NCBI GenBank assembly: GCA_036276235.1
Contig: DATBDZ010000382.1
Location: forward strand, 1 to 6,985
DNA: 6,985 bases
Reading direction: 5' to 3'
Source: JANWHF01 sp036276235
GTDB lineage: Bacteria > Planctomycetota > Phycisphaerae > Tepidisphaerales > Tepidisphaeraceae
The notes beneath the pieces are model-generated. The model was not told the origin of the DNA, searched no databases, and worked only from the letters and a program-made list of their open reading frames with translations. The position numbers were made by a program, and so were the translations under genes. Below, piece by piece: positions 1 to 4,719 of this stretch (position 1 is its first letter; the number at the start of each line of letters is the position of its first letter).

Positions 1-1
1 G

Positions 2-688
2 AAGCTCTCGCGGATGGCGCTTTGCCGGTCGGCGATGCGCGAGGGCATCCTGGTCGATTACATCTCGCGGCATCTGCCTGATCTTCGCGTGCATCGCGAA
101 GTTCCCGATCCGCGGCGGCGCAGCATTCTGGATCTCGCGCGGCGATGCGATTGGCGGCAGGATCACAGCGAGCATGTCGCAGCGCTGGCGGCGCAGCTCT
201 TTGACGGCCTAAAGTCGCTGCACGGCCTGGGCCGCCGCGAGCGCGAGCTGATCGAATACGCCTGCCTGCTGCACGACATCGGCTGGCATGTCGCCGCCAA
301 GGGCCATCACAAGCACAGCATGTATCTGATCCTGCACGGCGGCTTGAAAGGATTCAGCAACGAAGAGATCAGCATCATTGCCCACATCGCGCGCTATCAC
401 CGCAAATCCGCCCCCTCATCGCGGCATGAATCGTTCGCGGCGCTTTCCCCCAAATCCAAGCAGATCGTCCGCGTCGGCGCAGCCATCCTGCGGATCGTCG
501 ATGGCCTGGACCGCACGCATTGCAGCGTTGTGCGCACGTTGCGCGTGCGAATCGAAAAGAACAAAGTGCGGCTCATTCTTCACGGCCGCGGCGACACGGA
601 ACTGGAGCTCTGGGCAGCACGGCGCAAGATGCGGCTCTTCACACAAGTATTCGATCGCAGCGTCACATTCGAGTGCGCCGAGAATTGA
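2..688 (+). CDS. ppx: Exopolyphosphatase (Ppx/GppA family), C-terminal part, cut by the window start
   Basis: The frame is open from base 2, so the 228 residues seen are the C-terminal part of a longer protein; ATG codons inside (for example at base 14) are internal. The fragment opens with SAMREGIL, matching the '(A)LREG(I/L)' segment that leads into the C-terminal helical HD-type domain of Ppx/GppA proteins. That domain follows: histidines in DHSEHV (residues about 54-58), the HD pair in CLLHDIGWH (91-92) and a His cluster in KGHHKHS (about 101-105), then a small C-terminal lobe rich in beta strands. Family members release phosphate from polyphosphate or hydrolyse pppGpp. The N-terminal actin-like catalytic domain, about 280-300 residues, lies outside the window, so specificity cannot be judged. 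It converges on the thuA-like remnant, with an inverted repeat between. The family call is firm; Ppx versus GppA is not resolved. Confidence 0.88.
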   Translation, partial: KLSRMALCRSAMREGILVDYISRHLPDLRVHREVPDPRRRSILDLARRCDWRQDHSEHVAALAAQLFDGLKSLHGLGRRERELIEYACLLHDIGWHVAAKGHHKHSMYLILHGGLKGFSNEEISIIAHIARYHRKSAPSSRHESFAALSPKSKQIVRVGAAILRIVDGLDRTHCSVVRTLRVRIEKNKVRLILHGRGDTELELWAARRKMRLFTQVFDRSVTFECAEN

Positions 689-713
689 TCCGGTCGAATC
701 GCCGAGCAACAGC

Positions 714-770
714 GGCGGGCAGTGCCCGCCCTACAATTGAGTGCAGCGCGTAGGGCGGGCACTGCCCGCC
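714..770. repeat. 21-bp perfect inverted repeat with self-palindromic arms; possible bidirectional terminator
   Basis: Bases 714-734 are the exact reverse complement of 750-770, with 15 bases between. Each arm is also a palindrome on its own (GGCGGGCA-G-TGCCCGCC at 714-730, mirrored at 754-770). The element therefore consists of two facing copies of one small hairpin, the layout of a REP doublet. It begins 26 bases after the ppx stop and ends 12 bases before the stop of the minus-strand thuA-like remnant, so it could end transcription from both sides. There is no T-run after the stem, so a classical Rho-independent terminator is not proven. Confidence 0.8.
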
Positions 771-782
771 ACCCGCAGCGCA

Positions 783-1412
783 TCACTTCTGAGGCCCATA
801 TCCCGCCATCGGCTTCCCATCGTCGCCTAACTTATTGCACGTCCACAGCAGCCCGCGCGCGAGCGTGTCGAGGAAGACCGGCGATTCGATCATTTCGTTG
901 GGATGCCCTAGCGTTGTGCCGAAGATGCGGGCCTTGCCGTACTGGTTGACCCAGATGCACGGATGATTCTTTTGCGTCTCCACGCCGAACGTCGTCGCCA
1001 GTGGCGTGCAGTCGGACCAGACTTTTTCGATGACGTACGCTTCGTCGATCACCGGCGTTTTGAAAAGCTCAGGGAAGCCCTTCATGATCGGATGATCCGG
1101 CTTCACCGGTTTCACTTCGAGCATGCGGGCGGTTTCGTGGCGAACCGTGGTGACGCCGAGCATATGACGATATTCATCGGTCGTCTTCACCGCGCGGAAC
1201 GTGTGCATGCAGCAATGAATAAAAATCCCCGGAACGCCGTCCTCGTGCGGCTTGCAGACGCGCTTGATAAACTCCTCGTCTATCACATCCGCGAAGCATT
1301 CATTGTGCACCACGACATCGTAACCCTTGGCCCAATCCGGATTGTTGTAGATCGGCAGCTCGAACTGTGGCGTGTTTCATTCTTCGCGGGTGTTCCAAAG
1401 GTACGTGGTTAC
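783..1412 (-). pseudogene. ThuA-like domain protein, 5'-truncated with in-frame stops
   Basis: On the minus strand the frame reads through a recognisable ThuA-like region: NNPDWAKGYDVVVHNECFAD, then GIFIHCCMHTFR, KPDHPIMKGFPELF, DEAYVIEKVW, WVNQYGKARIFGTTLGHPNE and a C-terminal LARGLLWTCNKL, ending with TGA at 783-785. ThuA-like proteins have a class I glutamine-amidotransferase-like fold, are named from trehalose utilisation, and are abundant in planctomycetes, often with unknown substrates. Upstream of the conserved YNNPDW segment the frame meets TGA at 1377-1379. The residues beyond it (TYLWNTREE) still look like family sequence, so this stop appears to interrupt the gene. A second TGA at 1413-1415 closes the frame. 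The N-terminal strand and helix that normally begin the domain are absent, and the next gene's stop lies at 1448. A GTG at 1311-1313 could start a 176-aa fragment, but it has no clear ribosome site. Broken gene is the best reading; a sequencing error at 1377 would not restore the missing N-terminus. Confidence 0.72.
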
Positions 1413-1447
1413 TCAGCATGACAGTGTGCGAAGGCAGCAGCCGCCGC

Positions 1448-1996
1448 TCACCTTTCTCGCCAGCTATGCCGACATGCCCGGCATCGCCACGTATGCCGCT
1501 GGCTTAAGGCGATGATCAGCAGCGTGATGATGCTGATATAAACAATCCACCCATACGGAAGAACCAGCGGCATCCAGCAGAGCAGCAGCGTGGCCAGCAA
1601 GACCGGCCATGCGACGCTGGCGGGCCGCACATCGGGCGATTCGCACCTCGGGCAGGATTGCAACGGCAAGACCTTCGCTGGCGGAATCTCCGTTTCTGGA
1701 ACAGTCAGCCATTTGCGAAGTGGCGTCGAAGCGAGCAGCTCAATCGCGCGAGCGGCATCTCCTTCGCGCACAAGCAATCGACCGGCGGGTTTTCGATGCT
1801 CGTGAATTGGTTTTGATTCTTCAACCTTTGTCCGCAGGCCCATTCCGTCCATCACCATTGCCGCGATGCGCGCTTCTGCCAGATCGGCAAAGAGCGCAAT
1901 CTCCCGCGGCGGCCCACCGCCGGCGAGGGCGTATTGCAGCTTGGGGGCTGGCGCGCCTGGTGCAGAATCAGACGAATCTGGAGAGGTTTCCTCCAT
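1448..1996 (-). CDS. Membrane protein with DUF2007-like domain and a CxxC pair on either side of two membrane helices
   Basis: The 182-aa product begins with a low-complexity Ser/Pro/Ala stretch (1-30). A DUF2007-like domain follows (about 31-92: REIALFADLAEARIAAMVMD, then GRLLVREGDAARAIELL), a family labelled as putative signal-transducing proteins without a proven function. Next come a first cysteine pair CPRC (115-118), two hydrophobic helices (about 128-146 and 148-165) joined by a short PYGW turn, and a second pair CRAC (172-175) near the basic end. The two CxxC pairs would make one zinc ribbon if brought together, with both on the same, probably cytoplasmic, side of the membrane; that is inference. 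I chose ATG 1994-1996 because it precedes the Ser/Pro stretch and has a weak AAGAG upstream. The frame stays open to 2359, but that extension is translated hairpin array. The gene is divergent from the isomerase-like gene and ends about 35 bases from the thuA-like remnant. Confidence 0.72.
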   Translation of the reverse strand: MEETSPDSSDSAPGAPAPKLQYALAGGGPPREIALFADLAEARIAAMVMDGMGLRTKVEESKPIHEHRKPAGRLLVREGDAARAIELLASTPLRKWLTVPETEIPPAKVLPLQSCPRCESPDVRPASVAWPVLLATLLLCWMPLVLPYGWIVYISIITLLIIALSQRHTWRCRACRHSWRER

Positions 1997-2032
1997 AGGT
2001 GCTCTTCGTGGCATAGGCGGCTTGCCCATCGA

Positions 2033-2050
2033 CTTGCGATACTCCGCAAG
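2033..2050. repeat. TACT-loop hairpin copy 1 (stem imperfect)
   Basis: CTTGCG pairs with CGCAAG across ATACTC. It differs from the copy at 2087-2104 by one base (A for G at 2039), which breaks the pair next to the TACT loop. Confidence 0.75.
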
Positions 2051-2056
2051 ATATGG

Positions 2057-2084
2057 CATGGGTTTCCAACGTTTCCAACCCATG
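2057..2084. repeat. CATGGG-type hairpin with an internal 9-bp duplication
   Basis: CATGGGTT (2057-2064) pairs with AACCCATG (2077-2084). Inside, GTTTCCAAC occurs twice in direct tandem (2062-2070 and 2071-2079). Removing one copy gives a compact 8-bp-stem hairpin like that at 2119-2137, so this looks like a slippage duplication within an ancestral unit. Confidence 0.75.
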
Positions 2085-2086
2085 GA

Positions 2087-2104
2087 CTTGCGGTACTCCG
2101 CAAG
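2087..2104. repeat. TACT-loop hairpin copy 2 (perfect 7-bp stem)
   Basis: CTTGCGG-TACT-CCGCAAG is a perfect 7-4-7 hairpin, 54 bases after copy 1. Confidence 0.82.
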
Positions 2105-2118
2105 TGTCAGCCAAGTGG

Positions 2119-2137
2119 CATGGGCTTCCAGCCCATG
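2119..2137. repeat. CATGGG-type hairpin, perfect 8-bp stem
   Basis: CATGGGCT-TCC-AGCCCATG is an 8-3-8 hairpin, preceded by GTGG as in the copies at 2008 and (as TGG) 2054. This GTGG/CCAC flank followed by a GGGC palindrome also occurs, in the opposite orientation, at 2272-2294. Confidence 0.82.
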
Positions 2138-2140
2138 GCG

Positions 2141-2154
2141 TGTTGTACTCAACA
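2141..2154. repeat. TACT-loop hairpin copy 3
   Basis: TGTTG-TACT-CAACA is a 5-4-5 hairpin. The stem is unrelated in sequence to the other copies while the loop is identical. Confidence 0.7.
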
Positions 2155-2157
2155 AGC

Positions 2158-2177
2158 GTCGGCCGTACTCGGCCGAC
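2158..2177. repeat. TACT-loop hairpin copy 4 (perfect 8-bp stem)
   Basis: GTCGGCCG-TACT-CGGCCGAC is a perfect 8-4-8 hairpin starting four bases after copy 3. The stem again differs from all the others. Confidence 0.82.
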
Positions 2178-2183
2178 ATCAGC

Positions 2184-2200
2184 AAGAGCGAAGCGCTCTT
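2184..2200. repeat. 7-bp hairpin with a three-base loop
   Basis: AAGAGCG-AAG-CGCTCTT is a perfect 7-3-7 palindrome directly following the TACT copies in the array. Confidence 0.7.
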
Positions 2201-2237
2201 CTCGCATTCGATAAAGGGTCGCTGCGCTCGGGCTGAT

Positions 2238-2252
2238 ATCGGCTGCGCCGAT
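2238..2252. repeat. 6-bp hairpin with a three-base loop
   Basis: ATCGGC-TGC-GCCGAT is a perfect 6-3-6 palindrome. On its own it would not be remarkable; its place in the array makes it worth listing. Confidence 0.55.
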
Positions 2253-2271
2253 GCTCGTGAGTACACTAGCC

Positions 2272-2294
2272 CACGGGCGAGACGCCCGTGCCAC
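2272..2294. repeat. CACGGGCG palindrome with CCAC flank
   Basis: CACGGGCG-AGA-CGCCCGTG (2272-2290) is a perfect 8-3-8 hairpin followed by CCAC. It closes the array on the side of the isomerase-like gene. The same general build (GGGC palindrome plus CCAC/GTGG) is shared with the hairpin at 2119-2137, which suggests a common family with interchangeable stems. Confidence 0.78.
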
Positions 2295-2330
2295 GGCATC
2301 GCCTGTACAACCCACCGCCGGTGCCGCGAC

Positions 2331-2359
2331 ATGACGCCGGCCCACGATCCGACTATCAT
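2331..2359 (+). promoter_or_regulatory. Candidate sigma-70-like promoter for the isomerase-like gene
   Basis: ATGACG (2331-2336) and TATCAT (2354-2359) are 17 bases apart and resemble -35 (4 of 6) and -10 (5 of 6) boxes. They would place the transcript start about 45 bases before the ATG at 2410. The stretch 2295-2400 holds no gene. The match is by eye only and such boxes occur by chance. Confidence 0.35.
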
Positions 2360-2400
2360 ATCCTCCCTTCGGCCGACCCGTGGGTATTGATTGATCTCCT

Positions 2401-2406
2401 GGAGAG
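2401..2406 (+). promoter_or_regulatory. Shine-Dalgarno site of the isomerase-like gene
   Basis: GGAGAG ends three bases before the ATG at 2410, so the GGAG core sits five bases from it. This is the strongest ribosome site on the plus strand here and fixes the start. Confidence 0.7.
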
Positions 2407-2409
2407 CAC

Positions 2410-4077
2410 ATGTCTGATTATCTGATTCCGCAATCCGCCAAGTCCCCCAAGCTTAAAAAGCATCAGGTGCAGCTTGTCGCCAACGGCGACCTTCGCCAAA
2501 GCGCCAACCAGAAATGCTGGTCCGAGCAGGCGAAGATGGAAGAGGCACTAGGTGCGATGCTCGCTGAATTTGGATACGAGGTGGTGCGCACGCATCCTTA
2601 TAAGGAGCTCGAAGGGCATGGATTCATCTCCTCGCAAAAGGAAGGGTTACAGGTTTTTGCGGGAGTTGATCCTTCAGCGCCCCTGATCGTCGCCGAGAGC
2701 GTTTGGCAATATTCGCACCACATCCTCCCCGGCCTGCTCTCCCATCGCGGACCGATCCTGACGGCGGCGAATTGGTCGGGAACCTGGCCGGGATTGGTCG
2801 GTATGCTCAATCTCAACGGCTCGCTCACCAAGGCCGGCGTGAAGTATTCGACCATTTGGAGCGAGGATTTCACGGACACTTTTAGCCGCGACTATGTGCG
2901 CGATTGGCTGAAGGATGGGCACGCCAAGCATCGCGCTGGGCATGTCATTAAATGGAAAGCCGCCAAGTGCGGCTCGCGCGAGCGCAAGCTGGGCGAAGCT
3001 TTGGCGCGCCAGCTTCGCCGCGAGAAGGCGATCATGGGAGTCTTCGATGAAGGGTGCATGGGAATGTTCAACGCGATCATTCCCGATCATCTGCTCAATA
3101 ATGTTGGCGTATTCAAGGAACGGCTCAGCCAATCGTCCCTCTATTACGAGACTACGCAGGTGAGCGACGACGAGGCATCGGCCGCCAGGCGGTGGATGGA
3201 AGAGCGCGGGATGAAATTCATCACCGGACCCAATGAAGAATCTGATCTGACGGATCGGCAGATTACGCAGCAATGCAAGATGTACATTGCCGCCTTGCGA
3301 TTGGCGGATGATTTCGGCTGCCAGACGATCGGCATTCAATATCAGCAGGGATTGAAGGATTTACTGCCGGCGTCGGATCTGGCGGAAGGGATGCTGAATA
3401 ACGCCGATCGTCCGCCGGTGCGCTCGCGGGATGGTGCGCGCGTGCTATCTGAAGCGCAGCCGCTGCCGCATTTCAATGAAGTGGATGAGTGCGCGGGATT
3501 GGATGCGCTGATGACATTCCGCGTGCACCGCGCGATGAGCCAGCCGGTGGAGACGACGCTGCACGATCTTCGCTGGGGAGATGCGGATCGATCGGGAACG
3601 GTGCCGGATTATGTCTGGGTGTTCCTCATTTCCGGCTCGGCGCCGCCGGAGCATTTCATTGGCGGATGGACTGGCGCCAGCAGCGAGCGGCAGCCGCCGA
3701 TGTATTTCCGCCTGGGCGGCGGCACGCTCAAAGGCATCAGCAAGCCCGGCGAGATCGTCTGGAGCCGCATCTATATTGACAACGATCATCTGAAGATGGA
3801 CCTCGGCCGCGCGGGGGTTGTCGAACTGCCGCCGGCCGAAACGCAGCGCCGGTGGGACGCGACCACGCCGCAATGGCCCATCATGCACGCCGTCACCTAT
3901 GGCGTCTCGCGCGACCAGATGATGGGCCGCCATAAGGCGAATCACATTCAGGTCGCCTATGCGCATGACGCCGACGCCGCCGACCGCGCCATGCTCGCGA
4001 AAGCGGCGATGGCGGATGAGCTGGGGATGAAGGTGGCGATCTGCGGGACGCGGAAGAATGGGAAGGGGTGGGGGTAA
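2410..4077 (+). CDS. L-fucose/arabinose isomerase-like protein, substrate unknown
   Basis: The 555-aa product resembles the large fucose-isomerase-like proteins of planctomycetes and relatives, cytosolic enzymes of the FucI/AraA fold that interconvert aldoses and ketoses with a divalent metal. The N-terminal half shows ANQKCW (about 32-37), a VAESVWQYSHHILPGLLSHR segment (94-113), TAANWSGTWPGLVGMLNLNG (118-137) and FDEGCMGMFNAIIPDHL (212-228). The C-terminal half has FNEVDE (355-360), LHDLRW (384-389), ISGSAPPEHF, ERQPPMYF, a GGGTLKG turn and GRHKANHIQ (506-514). By analogy with FucI (one Glu, one Asp, one His bind metal), E357 or E360, D386 and H508 are candidate ligands; that is inference. 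No signal peptide is seen. The last residues (TRKNGKGWG) are Gly/Lys-rich and lie next to a truncated gene, so the tail may be altered. The actual sugar cannot be read from the sequence. Confidence 0.78.
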   Translation: MSDYLIPQSAKSPKLKKHQVQLVANGDLRQSANQKCWSEQAKMEEALGAMLAEFGYEVVRTHPYKELEGHGFISSQKEGLQVFAGVDPSAPLIVAESVWQYSHHILPGLLSHRGPILTAANWSGTWPGLVGMLNLNGSLTKAGVKYSTIWSEDFTDTFSRDYVRDWLKDGHAKHRAGHVIKWKAAKCGSRERKLGEALARQLRREKAIMGVFDEGCMGMFNAIIPDHLLNNVGVFKERLSQSSLYYETTQVSDDEASAARRWMEERGMKFITGPNEESDLTDRQITQQCKMYIAALRLADDFGCQTIGIQYQQGLKDLLPASDLAEGMLNNADRPPVRSRDGARVLSEAQPLPHFNEVDECAGLDALMTFRVHRAMSQPVETTLHDLRWGDADRSGTVPDYVWVFLISGSAPPEHFIGGWTGASSERQPPMYFRLGGGTLKGISKPGEIVWSRIYIDNDHLKMDLGRAGVVELPPAETQRRWDATTPQWPIMHAVTYGVSRDQMMGRHKANHIQVAYAHDADAADRAMLAKAAMADELGMKVAICGTRKNGKGWG

Positions 4078-4099
4078 ATGCTTCGCCAGCGACAGCCAC

Positions 4100-4492
4100 A
4101 TGCAGAACTTTGCGTTCGAAACGACTCTGGCAAGCAGAACATTCGCTCCGCGCATCAGGGACCTTCGCTCTAATGGCTACTCGTTTCACCTGATCTATTT
4201 GTGGCTGCCCTCGGCTGATCAGGCCATTGCACGCGTGGCAAGCCGGGTGCAGATGGGTGGACACTTTGTGCCGGACGAGACCGTCCGACGCCGATATATT
4301 GCTGGGATTCAGAATTTCTTTTCACTTTATCGCCCGATCGCCGACTCGTGGCGCTGGTATGATAACTCCAACCGTGAGAAGCCGACGTTGATTGCGTCCG
4401 GCAAGGCAGAGAAATATGAGCGCGTCCTCGACTGGAAAACCTGGAAGGCGATCGCACAAATCAAAAGCCAAATCCCCGGCTACCGAGGATAG
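4100..4492 (+). pseudogene. Zeta-toxin-like kinase, N-terminal part with the P-loop missing
   Basis: The 130 residues from ATG 4100 match the C-terminal two thirds of the zeta-toxin-like ABC-type ATPase/kinase family: FAFETTLASRTFAPRI, a central HLIYLWLPSADQAIARVASR, then GGHFVPDETVRRRYIAGIQN, FFSLYRPIADSWRWYDNS and a closing DWKTW. Intact members, about 190-200 aa, start with a Walker A motif (GPNGAGK[ST]) followed by about 60 residues that precede the FETT segment; all of this is absent. Only 23 bases separate the isomerase-like stop from this ATG, so the missing part cannot hide upstream in another frame. Related zeta toxins phosphorylate UDP-sugars; without the P-loop this one should not bind ATP. 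The frame can be extended to ATG 4058 inside the isomerase-like gene, but those residues show no family similarity. There is no good ribosome site. A functional shortened product cannot be excluded. Confidence 0.72.
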
Positions 4493-4508
4493 GGACATCG
4501 AGCAGATC

Positions 4509-4709
4509 ATGCTCGACGGGACCGCAATCGATCGCGCCCTGAACGAGGCGGTTCATGAAGCCATCGAGGCACATGCGCGCGCCGGCGTTCCTATCGCGGT
4601 CTGGCGCGACGGACAAGTCGTCGTTGAGCCCGCGCGAGCAACTCCCGAAAGATCAAAATCTCGGCGCCGCCCGAAGGCCGTCAAACGCCGCGCCAAAACC
4701 CGCGGTTGA
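4509..4709 (+). CDS. Small basic-tailed protein, probable partner of the zeta-like kinase
   Basis: The 66-aa product begins MLDGTAIDRALNEAVHEAIE, continues with RAGVPIAVWRDGQVVVEP (25-41) and ends in a strongly basic tail (11 Lys/Arg in the last 20 residues). From memory, small proteins with the pattern 'xAIxxAVxxAxxxHxxxGxPxxVWRDGxVV' commonly follow this class of zeta-like kinases and are presumed antitoxins or accessory proteins; I cannot run a search to confirm. It lies 16 bases after the kinase remnant and 10 bases before the glycosyltransferase-like gene, on the same strand. The ATG at 4509 is chosen because the family-like segment starts there; the ribosome site is weak. If the kinase is dead, this would be an orphan partner. 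The basic tail could bind nucleic acid, but that is speculation. Confidence 0.6.
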   Translation: MLDGTAIDRALNEAVHEAIEAHARAGVPIAVWRDGQVVVEPARATPERSKSRRRPKAVKRRAKTRG

Positions 4710-4719
4710 CTCGATCGTG

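Larger units (their letters stand above)
2008..2294. repeat. Array of about nine short palindromes upstream of the DUF2007 gene
   Basis: Nearly the whole stretch between the two divergent genes consists of perfect or near-perfect hairpins set end to end. One family has the loop TACT with unrelated stems (2033-2050, 2087-2104, 2141-2154, 2158-2177; a minimal reverse-strand copy with a 3-bp stem at 2257-2266). A second family is built on CATGGG...CCCATG (2057-2084, 2119-2137 and a decayed copy at about 2008-2029). Others are singletons (2184-2200, 2238-2252, 2272-2290). TACT copies one and two lie 54 bases apart with a CATGGG unit between them, so a composite unit has been duplicated. No direct-repeat/spacer regularity is seen, so this is not a CRISPR. 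The array resembles REP-like or other dispersed intergenic palindromes; its mobility and role are unknown. Confidence 0.8.

Noticed and set aside
963..1421. 152-codon plus-strand open frame across the thuA-like remnant
   Set aside because: It is antisense to recognisable ThuA sequence and has no features of its own.
2257..2266. Fifth TACT-loop hairpin (GTG-AGTA-CAC) in the array
   Set aside because: The three-base stem is too short to count on its own; it is mentioned in the array description but not given its own entry.
2008..2294. CRISPR array
   Set aside because: The repeats are different short palindromes without a constant repeat length or unique spacers of constant size, and no cas gene is near.
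1997..2359. Long N-terminal extension of the DUF2007 protein up to a start at 2359
   Set aside because: The extension is almost entirely translated palindromic repeats and overlaps the candidate -10 box of the divergent gene. A sensible start follows the array. Kept only as a finding.
2674..3339. Minus-strand open frames inside the isomerase-like gene (also 3445-4155)
   Set aside because: They are shadows of the conserved plus-strand protein; no motifs and no ribosome sites were seen.
4058..4080. GRGGGK as a P-loop for the zeta-like fragment
   Set aside because: The spacing does not fit GxxxxGK[ST], Cys follows the Lys, and the residues arise from the out-of-frame end of the isomerase-like gene.
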